Shown here: positions 43,313 through 55,183 of the stretch, piece by piece | Layout: each line of letters begins with the position of its first letter | How positions within the stretch are numbered: position 1 is the first letter of the stretch | Assembly: GCA_036925085.1 (NCBI GenBank) | Contig: JAUPFP010000002.1 | Coordinates: 13,114,100 to 13,178,099, forward strand | Source: Brachycybe producta | Lineage: Eukaryota; Arthropoda; Diplopoda; Playtdesmida; Andrognathidae | DNA length: 64,000 bases | Direction: 5' to 3' | Made by a program: the position numbers and the translations under genes | Notes under the pieces: generated by a model | What the model was told of the DNA's origin: nothing | Seen by the model: the letters and a program-made list of their open reading frames with translations, nothing else | Databases searched by the model: none

Positions 43313-45568
43313 GATTCGAACTATCGTGAACTGACATTTTGTTTATTAACTATCATTACTTTTTATTATCATTTCTATAGTGAAATCTAGTGGGGGAAAC
43401 CGGACTGTACTTGACATAGCTAACATATATATTATTATATTCAAAGCCAGCTTTGTCTAGTTATTCAATGTAATTCATATCAAGCATAAAGAGTATTATC
43501 TAGCATTCGCAGCTATTAAAGACGTATACGAAGAACCATTTACACTCTCGCCAGGAATTAAAACTACATAAGCAACAATGGCCGCCAAATATGTAAAAAG
43601 AAAAAGAATGAACTCTTGTTTTATCTATGTTTTTAGAAACTAGAAGAGTAAAAAACTTTTCATGTTAATTTCACTAAAAAAAATGTATGACAATTTTTCA
43701 AATAATGTTTTTGTTGTTTTTTTTTCTTAACCAAAACAGTGCTAAAATTTGCTTGTTATTTTCAAACACCTCACAATTTTTATTCTGTTTAGGCTTCGAA
43801 GATGATCACAATTTGTTTTCGAAACGACAGCAATTTATTATTAAAAGAAAATATCTTTTTGGCTTTTTAAAAATATGCTCAGCGTTTTTAAAATTACTAT
43901 CTGAAAGATTATTTTAAAGTACTTTAGGGTCATATTCTTAATAATTGCTAAATGAAGTTAAATGAAACTTCCTATAAAATGTTCATGAGTTTAGCACAAG
44001 CTTTGACTAAGGTTTTAAAAAGAATATAGATAGATATATTTTAAGAATTACTACCCTTAAAAATCTATTGATTTAATTTAAAGGGTAGTAATTCTTAAAA
44101 TATATCAACTTGAAAATATTTCAATTTTACTATTCTAGTTTCTAAAACACACTCAATTTCTTTCTCGAAAGCTGTTGCTGTTATTTCCTTCTTAATATGA
44201 TAATATAGACATATAATTGTATGTACTAAAACTGCTATTAACTTTGCAATAAAATGATATTTTTACATGTGTTTTGATCAGTTTGAAATTGGAGCACCAA
44301 GTTGGGGTGTGGTGAGAAAAATTAAAATAGAAAATGATACATTAAACATAAATATTAATAAAGATAAGTTGAGGGGATTATGAATGAATGAGGAGGGAAA
44401 GTGGGGGCTTGGATGGGGGGAGATTTCTGTGAATCATAATAATTATTATCAAAGCTGAAATGACTTTCAATCTTCGCTTGAAGTTAAAAAAAAAAACCAG
44501 CCACAACCACCACCAAGGTCAGCAGCTTCCAGAAGTTGTTGCCGTTGAATAACATTATTATTCTTCCATACTTTTGTCTCGGTTGTTGTGATAGGAAATT
44601 ACACATACAATATGCTGATGTAGTTTACTTATTGACGCATTTTTGCCACGTTTCAGGTGCTCAATCACTAGGGGGGAAGGCTACGCTGTTAGTGTAACAA
44701 CAGGGAAAAAACAACAACTAATCAATCCTTTGTAGTCAACATTAAAACCAAGAAAGAAAATTAAGAAATTCCTGAAAATTCAACAGTATTTGAAATATCC
44801 TGAAAGAGGACTCTTTTATCAGCAACTTAAATCAGGTAACCAACAGGTGAGGTTTTGTTAACTTTAAAATTTTACTTTTGAATGTTACTTTCTAAGTAGA
44901 AACCTACATGAAACTTATGAGGCCAAACCGTGATGGCAGTTTTATGATGGTAGATTTTGTGGGCCTAATGGGCCCACAGCTCACTAGAAAGTTTTTTTTG
45001 CGTAAAGATCCCAAGCTGTTTTAAAAGAAATTCAAACTTCATTGTAAACTAAATTTACCAGAAGCATTTTTATCACGTTATCTTTTAAAATAAGCTTTTT
45101 ATAACAAGTATTTTTTAAAAAAAAGGTGATATTCGTTTTTCATTTTTCCCAGTTAATTATTTTCATCTTACTAAAAATTCTTCTAAAATGTTGATTTTAA
45201 AAAATATCGACATGAAAATACTTCTACTCGATTTATTTACTCTTCTAGTTTCAAATAAATTTTGAATTTTATTTTAAAATTGTTCCTAGAAAACTAAGTG
45301 GAAATCCTTACAAATAAGTCATAAAAGTAAAATCGACTCAGATTACAACTTAAGTATTACATAATAATTATTTACTGTTTTTGTTACAAAACTATTGACA
45401 AAAATACAGAATCTCTAAAACTTCCCACACCCTGATAAGAGATATCCTTAAAGTTTTCCCAGATAACGTAACCAACTTTTCCTAATTTATCTAAGTTACA
45501 TATTTATTTGTTTTCAGTCAGAACAGTTGAAGATATCAGAATATACATTAATAAATTAGTGAGAAAAA
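43313..45568. other. Intergenic DNA between calpains B and C
   Basis: No further gene. It contains split family A arms at about 43635-43680 and 44090-44165, with other sequence between, and a copy at 44970-45290. An acceptor (TTTGTTTTCAG, ending 45517) precedes the start of gene C. A possible 5' UTR donor is CAG/GTGAGG at 44847, which would give gene C a 5' UTR intron of about 670 bases. Confidence 0.4.
44970..45290. repeat. Diverged foldback family A copy
   Basis: CACTAGAAAGTTTTTTTTGC and ATCTTTTAAAATAAGCTTTT on the left; TATCGACATGAAAATACTTC and TTACTCTTCTAGTTTCAAAT on the right. It lies upstream of calpain C. Confidence 0.55.
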
Positions 45569-47553
45569 ATGGCATCACCAAGAACACAACCAGAATCGGA
45601 TTTCGAGAAGTTACGCCAACAACATCTGAAAAACAGACAACTGTTCGAAGATCCGAACTTTCCTGCCGAAGACTCGTCAGTGTATTTCAGCAGAAACCCT
45701 CCGTATCGTCTCAAGTGGATGAGACCCTACGTAAGTAGGCCCTATACCATATACCTAAATCCTCTTATTCAAAATCAACTCTGGTTTTTCATTACACAAA
45801 GGAACTTGCTCGACTAGAAGGGCTACCACCAAAGTTCTTCGTAGATGGAGCGAGCAGATTCGATCTCAAACAGGGTGAACTAGGTAATAAATGCTACCTA
45901 AAATCCATTTCTGATGGAAAGCAGCAAAACTAAAATCATATTCAATTCGACAGGAGATTGCTGGGTTTTAGCAGCTGCAGCATCCGTCTGCAACAACAAA
46001 GAAATTCTAGACTGGTTGGTTCCAACATCACAAAGTTTTGACAGTGACTGGTATGCCGGAATATTTAAGTTTAGATTCTGGCGATACGGATCATGGGTGG
46101 AAGTTTATGTAGATGACCGTTTGCCAACATATGATGGACAGCTGGTATTCGTACACTCGAATCAACCAAACGAGTTCTGGGGGTCGCTGCTGGAAAAGGC
46201 ATACGCAAAGTATGTATAATCAAGCCTTTTAGAAACGAATATGGTCTGTGATTTTTCTTTTGATTCTCTTCAAGATTACACGGAACGTACGAAGCCATAA
46301 AAGGAGGCAGCAATGCCGACTCCTTAACAGATTTTACCGGAGGTCTGGTTGAATCGTATTCCATGAAAGATGTTCCACGAAACTTTCCAAGACTACTCAA
46401 CAAGGCATTTAGAAGAAAATCTGTGATTGCGGCCTCGATTTATGTTAGTAAAGATAATTATTACCATTATCCGACCCTTTGTAAATAATTTCTATTGAAA
46501 AGGGGGATTCCGTGAACAATCCTGTCAGAAGGAACGGATTAGTGACTGGACATGCCTACAGCGTCACAGCATACAACGAGGTTTCAATACTTTAACATTC
46601 GAATGTGCCTCCCAAAATCATTTAAAATTCAAAACATTTCTCTCAAAAAGGTGACTGATAAGAACGGAAAACAACTACGGTTAATAAGAATTCGAAATCC
46701 ATGGGGATCAAACGCGGAATGGAACGGATCGTGGAGCGACAAGTAATGAATGAACTCACTATTATATGAATGAAAACATGTCTGACTATTTTGTAAATTG
46801 TTCTGAAAGTTCTACAGAATGGAACAATTTGACCTCCGAAGAGAGAACAGCTCTAGGACTAGTGAAAAAAGCTGATGGGGAATTCTGGTAAGGAAACGCA
46901 AAAATTAAATAGTACGACGTGACAAAATAACATTCTGTTTCCTTTGTCAGGATGTCGCTGTTCGACTTTGTGGCCAATTACGACAGTGTCGAGATCTGCA
47001 ATCTGACTGCAGACGCTCTGCTGGACGCTCCAAAGACCTGGAGAGTGAGCACTCAACACGGAAGTTGGAAAAGGGGTGTCAATGCTGGAGGCCGACCATC
47101 TAACACAGGTTACATTAACTTTTGAAACCCCACTTCAAGCCACAATGACCTCAATCGAGGATTTTATTTGAAGGATATTTCTATAAGAATACACAATATC
47201 ATCTTAAACTGGAAGACCACGACGATGACGACGATAAATTGGCTTCATTAGTGGTAGAACTGATGCAGAAAGACCGAAGAGCCAATTTCCGATTAGGTTA
47301 CGATAACTTCGCAATCGGATTTATCATTTATCGTGTGCCAACTGGAACCCAACTACCTCTGACCAAAAGTAATCTCTACGACGAGAAACTAATGGCTGGC
47401 ACGACTGACGCGTACATTAACTCCAGATCGATTACAAAACGCTTCGAACAAACCCCAGGTGACTACGTTATCATTCCCACTACTTGGGATCCTAACGAAG
47501 AAGCAGACTATATGTTAAGGGTGTTTAGCGAAGCTGCGCATAACACACGGTAA
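45569..47553 (+). CDS. Calpain-type cysteine protease C (no EF-hand domain)
   Basis: Nine exons: 45569-45730, 45802-45883, 45954-46209, 46275-46443, 46503-46580, 46651-46742, 46810-46887, 46951-47108, 47174-47553; 484 residues. Triad intact: Cys 84 (GDCWVLA), His 240 (TGHAYSV), Asn 265 (RIRNPWG). N-terminal LFEDPNFP and KWMRPY mark the family. The C2-like domain has a very acidic loop, LEDHDDDDDK. No penta-EF-hand domain. Two introns are absent from A and B: one splits the Gly codon just before the active-site GDCW, one lies between the His and Asn segments. A good donor, CG/GTAAGAAG, overlaps the last codon; splicing there to 47622 would replace the final Arg-stop with Arg plus five residues (GLLNS), so the exact C-terminus is uncertain. 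Confidence 0.9.
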
Positions 47554-47909
47554 GAAGAGTTTATACCTTTCGAAAGGATACCCATTCAATCATCATAGTA
47601 AAAACCGGCTATTATTTGCAGAGGACTTTTAAATTCTTGAATAATTACACTGCAAGCAGTTCAGAGGGTCCGATGGCAGAGGAACAATTTCGTTCAAAAG
47701 TAGCAGCATAACACAGTTCCAGAAAAACCAACTGTAACTGAGCCGCCTTATGCAAAATAATCATCAAAGGGGTGTTTTTGTTTGCATTTCACATAAAACG
47801 CATTTTATATTTTATTGTTTTTTATGTTATAAATGAAAGAATTTGGGTTGGGCTTTTGATTTCATGTTTTCTGTTATCTAAATAATCATACTGTAATTTA
47901 TTTATTTTT

Positions 47910-47915
47910 AATAAA
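47910..47915 (+). terminator. Candidate polyadenylation signal of calpain C
   Basis: AATAAA 357 bases after the stop codon, shortly followed by a genomic A run (47933-47949). Confidence 0.5.
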
Positions 47916-47949
47916 AACTGAAGTGTTATAGCAAAAAAAAAAAAAAAAA

Positions 47950-48503
47950 CCTTCTGCAGCATTAGAAAATTGTAAAAATAAACAGAACCACCCAGAAGTT
48001 CTTAGCTACAGTGTGTATTATATCAAAAAGGCAAACATCTTTCATCAGTTTGAATGTCGTTTCTGCAAATTTCAACGACGTAAAAAGTATATTTACAACC
48101 CCTACCTACCGTAAGAAAAAATTAACGTGCAAACATAATAAAAGTCTGTTGACAAACAGACTTTTAATATGTAAATATAATCTACATACTTATGAAAAAA
48201 TAAGAGGAAATAATAACCCATTGAACGTGTTTGTTCACGAATGCCGACTTCCCAAATAATACAGTATCAGCAACAAGTGTTATTATTATACGTGATAAAA
48301 TTCTCCAAATTTGAAGGTCTCGTAACGAAAAAAAAAGATAAAGTATCTAAATGAAAGGTGTTTCTAGGTGCTGTTCTTAAATTGTTCTGCTTAGCAACGA
48401 AAACGTTGAAATAAAAGCCAAAGCAGGCCGATGACAGAATCTTTTAAACAATTTCGACAAGTTGGAAGGAAAAAAAAACCTCTTCCTATTTCTATTAGAA
48501 AAG
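47950..48503. other. Short intergenic spacer before calpain D
   Basis: No gene seen. The GTCTGTTGACAAACAGAC hairpin lies at 48146-48163. The promoter of gene D was not identified. An upstream in-frame TTG extends the frame to 48462, but ATG at 48504 aligns with the family N-terminus. Confidence 0.4.
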
Positions 48504-50588
48504 ATGGAGTACGAAGAAATCCGAAAAAAGTATTTAGAGACCGGAGAACTGTACGAAGATCCGGACTTTCCCGTTGGAGACTCGTCAATTGGAAAAACAA
48601 TGGAAGGTGTCGAATGGAAAAGACCGAAAGTATTTACCTTGCAATATCTAACTATACAATAGTAAGTTTAATATTATTTTGTGGTATCTAAAAACAAAGG
48701 AAATTTGTGACGAACCGAAGCTGACAATTGCAAACGCAAACATGAGCCACTTCATCCAAGGAAAAATAGGTAATCTTCAACTGATAACATAGAATTTGAA
48801 GAAAAGTCATTTATTTTTTCGTCTAATTGCCAAAAAAAAGGAAACTGTTGGTTTGCTACGGCCATAGGGGCACTGACCGCAAACCCAGAACTCCTTGGTT
48901 CCGTGTGTCAGCCCGAAGATCAAGGCTTCGAAGAGGGGCAATACTGTGGATCGTTCTGCTTTAGATTTTGGCAATACGACAACTGGATAACTGTCATCAT
49001 TGATGACAGGCTACCCACAGTCGATAATCACCTGGTGTTCTTGCATTCCAAAGATGAGAGTGAATTTTTAGGCCCACTACTAGAAAAGGCATATGCGAAG
49101 TAATTACTTATTTTAAAAAGGAATGGAAATTCAAATGTGGCTAAGTATATTTGGTATAAAAAAACAAGGATTCGCGGATCCTACGACGAGTTAAACGGAG
49201 GGCATTCTGCGGACGCAATGACAGACTTAACGTCGGGCTTCGTAGAATTCGTTACAAATTCATCGGACACGGCCAATAAAGTCCAACAGGCTCTACATAA
49301 AAGATCGCTCACAGTAGCTTCGATAACGGTAATTCTATGCAACATGTGTCGTTACGTTTTGATGAAACTTATGTTCGTACATTTCATCTTAAAGGAAGAT
49401 TCGGATCAACCGAGAATTATGAGCAACGGACTAACAGCAAATCACGCTTACAATGTCATCCAATGCATACAGGTCACTAACTGACCTAATTAGTAAAATA
49501 AGTTAATTTAAACGCACTTTTGTTAAAGGTGGAAAATAATGATGGGCAAAATACCTGCTTAGTACACCTGAGAGATCCAAAAGGGTTAGTAAATTGGAAT
49601 GGAGCTTGGTCTTGCGAGTGAGTACATTTAAAAACGGAATCCATATTGTAAAAAATACCAATTTGATGTACGTTTTAGGTCAGAAAACTGGAAAAATGTA
49701 CCCGAAGAAACGGCAACTCAACTGCAATCGAGCATTGGAATAGGCGAATTTTGGTAATTTTAAGATGGCTAAAACAGTTTATTTTGAACGATATCATCAT
49801 AAAAAGAACTTCTAGCAATATCACAAATTCTTGTAGTTTCTAAAACACTTTGAATTTGTTTGTAATGTTTCTCTCCTGATAAAAGTTTGCTTGAAAACCA
49901 TAAATTTCCTTAAAACCACGAGAAAAGAAATTCAAATATATGGTCCACCCCTTACAATTATATTCAAGAATATCTAAAAGAATCTCACTGTGGAAAACAA
50001 ACAGGTTGCCAGAAACTGACTTCAAAGAAAACATAACTACAGTAGAAATCTGCAGCTGTGTCTCCGAAAAAGACGAGACGGATAGTTGCAACCGGAAAAT
50101 TGCCATTGTTTTGGGCGAATGGCCGGCCGAATCATCTGACGGTAAACGAACCTAATTACGATTACTCGATCGAAGCTACCGTATATTTATAAAAACAATT
50201 CTATCTTTTTCTGTTCAAAGACACATTTTATGAAGATCCTCAATACGAACTGATTGTGTTCGGTCAAAGTGATAAAGATAGCGATTTTACAGTAGAACTA
50301 ACGCAAATAGCAAAACAAGGAGGAGGAGACAATCTCTCGATCAGATTCCGACTATTTAAACTAAACGATGATGAACCTGCGCCACTAAACGAAGAGAAAT
50401 TGGACAACAAAGAGACGATCACGAAGAGGAATCTATATGCTAACAGTCGTTCGTTCGTGGAACACTTTATTGCGCCACCGGGACGTTACGTCATAGTGGC
50501 CTCGACCAAAAACACTAGCAAAGTGGCACCGTTTGTGATCAGAGTGTTTTCACAAACTGGATGTACGATCAAAAATTTACGTTCGTAA
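48504..50588 (+). CDS. Calpain-like protein D with altered catalytic site
   Basis: Nine exons: 48504-48629, 48700-48769, 48841-49099, 49169-49328, 49395-49472, 49529-49617, 49679-49753, 50005-50141, 50221-50588; 453 residues. Exon plan matches gene C. The N-terminal LYEDPDFP and VEWKRPK are good calpain signatures. The Cys (68) is present but in GNCWFA instead of GDCW. The His (222) is present in ANHAYNV. The catalytic Asn is replaced by Asp (247) in HLRDPKG, and the NPWG context is lost. The C2-like acidic loop is reduced to GQSDKDSD. The reading frame is open through all nine exons with normal splice sites, so it is likely expressed and not a decayed pseudogene. It may be inactive, or use Cys-His-Asp. 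Intron 7 carries a foldback fragment. Confidence 0.85.
49765..49890. repeat. Foldback family A fragment in calpain D intron 7
   Basis: TTGTAGTTTCTAAAACACTT and ATGTTTCTCTCCTGATAAAA with AACGATATCATCATAAAAAG resemble the family's right half. The intron is 251 bases; the same intron in gene C is 63. Confidence 0.55.
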
Positions 50589-50778
50589 ATGAATAATTAC
50601 GAAAAACTTTCTTCAATCGTTTAACTAACTACAAGTATCGCGGCACCACTTCTTACCATATGTACACGATTTGTTTGTTTACTAAAAACTTAAGGCTTTA
50701 CCATTACTATGAGCCAACGTGTGAGCACGCCCATACAGTTGTACAGAAAAACAGCATTCCAAGGAGAGCAAATTTATC

Positions 50779-50784
50779 AATAAA
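50779..50784 (+). terminator. Candidate polyadenylation signal of calpain D
   Basis: AATAAA 191 bases after the stop codon. Confidence 0.5.
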
Positions 50785-51837
50785 AAAGTGTGTAGCTTTT
50801 TAAAAACATTTCTTAAATGAAATTTAAAGAGTTTTTAGAACTAGATACATAAATTAATAATGTTATTACCTTTTTGTGACAACCTTGTTTTAAAATGATT
50901 ATCTTATGACAATTTTTAAAATGTCGAAAATAGAAATCGGGCGATGTGAAATTGTTATAAAGAATTATATCAAAATAAGATTGTCACAAAAACGTAACGA
51001 CGCCGTTAATTTGTTCATCTACTTTCGTGAACACTTTAAATTTTATTTAAAAGATACTTTTAAGAAGCTCTACTTGATTCGGTAGATTTACCTCTTGTGA
51101 AGTACAACTATGGGCATGGCCACAGACACACAACAACGCCATCTAGGAACAACATTTATAATCAGTGCTATTCCCCGCCCCCTTAAGTTCAGGTCCAATA
51201 TAGTTATGACTTATACATAATATATGTACATGTAATGTAAAGAACATGTCATCGTGATGTGATGTTTACATTGTTTTGGTCTCGTATGTCTATTTTCATT
51301 ATGTGCTCGCGATTATATGATGGGAAACACATTAAATAACACGATTAGTCAAAACAGTGAAATTAAAACTTCAATTACCTGTTCGGCAAACAACATTAAA
51401 GTATGCATTCCAGATCGTAGCTGCTGAAATACGACACTGTAACCATCACAGTAAAAGTTGGAAAATAATTCCATTATTAAGTATTGGTAGCGCCATCTGT
51501 TAGCAATTATCACCTTTTGTAACCGGTAATTCAATCGAGAAAACTCCCATTTTGTTACCTTAGTATTTAATATCGTGGTTTATGAATAATAAATTGTAAT
51601 CATTTCGATATTTCATTCGTTTTGAGATTGAGTTAATTGTAATTTATTATAAGAGAAACTTTGTAAAGATGCAAAACAAAAAAACCCTCCAAATACCAAA
51701 ACAGCTAAAGCTTTTCTTTCAGATTTGTGTGAACTCTCGCGTTCGATTCGTTTGCAGCAAATAAAGATAGCGAAAAAGAGAAGAAAAAGTAGATTTGTTA
51801 TACTTGTTATACTTGCTTCTTCGATCTCCTTCTTCTT
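50785..51837. other. Intergenic DNA between calpain D and CCT4
   Basis: No gene seen. The genes on either side converge here. The candidate CCT4 polyadenylation signal (AATAAA on the minus strand) is at 51653-51658, about 180 bases past its stop. Confidence 0.5.
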
Positions 51838-54800
51838 CTAGTGAATCACATTCACGATGTCGTCGATCTTCAAAATGCTACGAACAGTCTCGGACGCAAG
51901 CTGAATGACGCTGGTCGATACCAAGAGAGGTTGAACCACGTTTTCCTCCAAAATGTTTGTAATCGCTCCCTTTAAAAATGGGGACAAAGAGAACAAAATT
52001 CGAATGACTAAAATGTTAATCAAATCGCCGAATACGAGTAAAAACCTTTCGAACGTTGATTCCGGCAGAAAATTCTCCTCTAACGTGAGCGTTTCTTAAC
52101 TCGGTCACGGTAACGATCGGATTGAGACCTGCATTCTCGGCAAGTGTCGAGGGAATGATCTCGAGAGCGTCGGCAAAGGCACGAACGCAATAAGCTTCCA
52201 TTCCGGTCAACGAATGCGACCATTGAGCCAATTGAACGGCCACTTCGGTCTCGGGAGCTCCTCCGCCCGCAATCAAAGCTCTGTTCTTGACGAGACATCG
52301 GATGACGCAAAGAGCATCGTGAATCGAACGATCGGCTTCCTCGAGAACCAGTTTGTTTGAACCTCTGACGAGAACAGTCACCGTTTTACCGGGATTGCTC
52401 ACTCCCGTTATCTTAAAATTCGATTAGAAACACATTTTTTACAAAAAAAATCGACTGATCCACGATCAAAAACAAAGTAATTCCTCACTTTGACGTATTT
52501 CTTGTTGCCCGAAGTGATCTCTTCGACCATTTCAGCCGATCCGAGCGCTTCGGGAACGAAATGATCGACACTTGCAACAGGCCGGCAACCGACACCCTAA
52601 AAAACGATCAATTTCAGATTAAAAACTTACGATCCCGTCGTCGATTAATCAAACCTTGCAAACGAACTCGATGTCTTCACGTTCGACGTCCTTAATGACC
52701 ATAATCTTCATCTTGGCCAAGAAATGAAGCGCGAGATCGTTAACGGCATCTCTGAAAAAGCCAACAATCAAAGTTTACAATTTTAAACGTTTTTTTTTTA
52801 TCTGAGATAAAAGTACCTAAGAATCGATTTCTGAATGAGAAGAACGTTACAACCAGCTTTCTTGATCTGTTTCACCAGATTAAGAATGTAAGTTCTCTCT
52901 TCTCGCAACACACGATCCATCTGCGAATAGTCGGAAACGATCACGTTGCTCTCCATCTGAAAAACAAAGAAACGAATTCCCCCATCAAAATCCCAAAATC
53001 AGTTTCGGTATCAAGTGAAGGTATATTTATGAGCGTTTTGATCTTACATCAGTTTTCGGTGGAGAAAGACAGAACTGAATGAGGCCGATCTTCGCTTTCT
53101 CGATACGTGAAGGTCCTCCCTTTCCAGCAGATTTCTGCATGAACACAAGTCCCTCAATCAACTCAGTATCTTCAATCGTACCCCTTTTGAAACAACAAAA
53201 CAAAACCTTTGAGTCAGATTAAAACACAGAAACGCGCGGTATTGCAAAATAACACGTGCGACAACATTGAAATAAATGGGGAAACACACAGAACAGCAGA
53301 AAACGCCATTCACATATGAAGAAAAGTAGAAAACATATAAGGAAACGCGCAAAAATTACACGAAAATGTGCAAAAACACGCAGAAAATACAAGAAAACGA
53401 CAGCAAATGCCCCAAACAACACAAAGTACAAAAAAACACGTGGACAAGTGCGGAAAACCACAGGAAACGTGCGAAAAGGCATGAAAAACCACAAAGAACT
53501 GCTATCGGTTTTTACCCAAGCATCTGAACGATCTTGATATCACGAAGATCAACATTCGTGTCCTTCAAAGGATCGATGACCTTGAGCACGGCATCGACCG
53601 CAATCGGAGACAACTGGCTCGAATGCTGCGACACCACCTTAGAGTTGAGAGACGTAGCAGCGCTCTTCAGAAGAGAATCACGATCATTAAGATCGACCGG
53701 ATAAGACATCTTGGTGAGAACTTCAACGGCTTTAGACGAGGCCTTCTGAAACGCTTCAGAGATCGTCGTCGGATGGATTCCTATAGTAAACAAAAAGAAA
53801 AACGTTACTTAACGTCCAAAGAACGAACCATGAACGAGTAGAATTCGTTGCCTTTCGATAGAAGACGCTGAGATGCATCCAGAAGACTTCCGGCTACAAC
53901 CACGACGGTCGTTGTTCCGTCTCCGGCTTCGATATCCTGAGCTTTCGACAGTTCGACCAACTAAAGGCGAAAAAGAAACCCACAATTTCAATTAAAATGT
54001 ATCTAGAAGAAATCGCTAAAGGTTCAAAGTTTACCATTTTAGCAGCCGGATGCATCACCTGCATCTGCTTCAGAATGGTGGCTCCATCGTTTGTGATCGT
54101 AACGTCACCGTTTGAAGCTTGGATCTGCCAAAAGAAACCAAATTAAGTTACGTTTTGTGCGAATTTTTAATTCCTTAGCCCTAGAAATAGAAGAAATTTG
54201 AAGAATGCAGAATGAAAAACACAAAAAATGTGCTAAAACTATTTTTCTGCATCTTTCCGGTTCAATATATTTAGTTGATGTTCATTCTTTGTGTTTTTGG
54301 AAGAGGAATTAACTTCATTTCATTACCATTTTATCCATTCCTCTCGGTCCCAAACTCGTTCTCACGGCATCAGCAACGGCTAAACGTATAGAAACCAAAG
54401 AAAAATAGTTTTAAAGACGTTTAAAATAAGAGTTACATATAATTTTCAACTATGAATCAATAAATCGGTTTTCTCGGTTATTCTCGATGAGAAAAGCAAC
54501 ATTAAAAAGAAATTGGAAGTATTTTAGAAACTAGAAGAGTAAATGACACTTTTACAGAGTATTTTCATGTTGATATTTTTAAAATAAACTTTTCATGACA
54601 AATTTAATGTGTTCATTTTCATTTTACAGTCAAAAAGGCACCAATAAGTAGTAATTTTGACAGTTAAAAGTGCCATTAAAAGTTCATTTTGAAAGATATC
54701 AATATCAAAATCAAAAGGGATTTATTCTTCTACTTTCTAAACCACACGCAAGTTCTTCTTAAACAAGAAAACAAGAAATAATTACAGTGCTAATAGGGGT

Positions 54801-55183
54801 AGGAAAGAAGCTTTCGTGCCACACTAAGAGATGAAAAAGCGTTCCTCCCAGAAACAGCTGTACTTTTTTAACGAAAAATGAACAAAACCAGTGTAAAAAC
54901 GGGCGTTTTTCGCACACTAGAATGCATTTTTGAGACGAAAATGTGGATTTTGTGTTCTTATCGTGTTGGGAAAGGGTACATTTAGCTAATTTCTAAGCAA
55001 ACACGTGTCCAGGTGCGAATGAGGACCATCTCTCCCCCCCCCCCCCCCCCACCTCTTCCTTCTTGAACGATTAATAAAGTCACCTTTTGCGGCCGTCATG
55101 TTACTATTTCTGATTTGAGCCGGCTTCTCCTTGTCTTTATAGGTTCCACCATCATTACTACCTCTTGAAGAAACCATTTTCAT
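51838..55183 (-). CDS. CCT4: T-complex protein 1 (CCT/TRiC chaperonin) subunit delta
   Basis: Eleven exons, in order of transcription: 55183-55084, 54379-54327, 54124-54035, 53960-53852, 53780-53516, 53183-53048, 52956-52817, 52751-52655, 52596-52489, 52411-52046, 51969-51838; 531 residues, or 529 from the second ATG at 55177 (MVSSRG). Usual delta length is near 540. One of eight paralogous subunits of the cytosolic ATP-driven ring that folds actin, tubulin and other proteins. Delta-specific matches are KPAQIRNSN near the start, [22 protein letters not shown] (ATP site), [21 protein letters not shown] and [10 protein letters not shown] at the end. GGGAPE near the end of the chain is the second nucleotide contact. 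Intron 4 needs a GC donor (AAAG then GCAACG, 53851) to join SKG to IHPTT. Intron 1 holds a foldback. Confidence 0.95.
53225..53505. repeat. Degenerate A/CG-rich repeat inside CCT4 intron 5
   Basis: The intron (53184-53515) is filled with loosely repeated units such as GAAAACGC, AAAACACG and GAAAACCACAG, nearly free of T on the plus strand. The resulting 91-codon minus-strand frame is Phe-rich noise. Confidence 0.5.
54510..54790. repeat. Foldback family A copy in CCT4 intron 1
   Basis: GAAACTAGAAGAGTAAATGA, ATTTTCATGTTGATATTTTT and AAAATAAACTTTTCATGACA on the left; AAAAGTTCATTTTGAAAGAT, ATCAATATCAAAATC and TTATTCTTCTACTTTCTAAA on the right. Confidence 0.75.

Noticed and set aside
53219..53494. 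91-codon Phe-rich minus-strand frame inside CCT4
   Set aside because: Falls within intron 5; the protein sequence on both sides joins without it.
53809..53851. Extending CCT4 exon 4 to a GT donor further downstream
   Set aside because: Those GT sites give the wrong phase or insert residues absent from the family; the GC donor joins SKG to IHPTT exactly.
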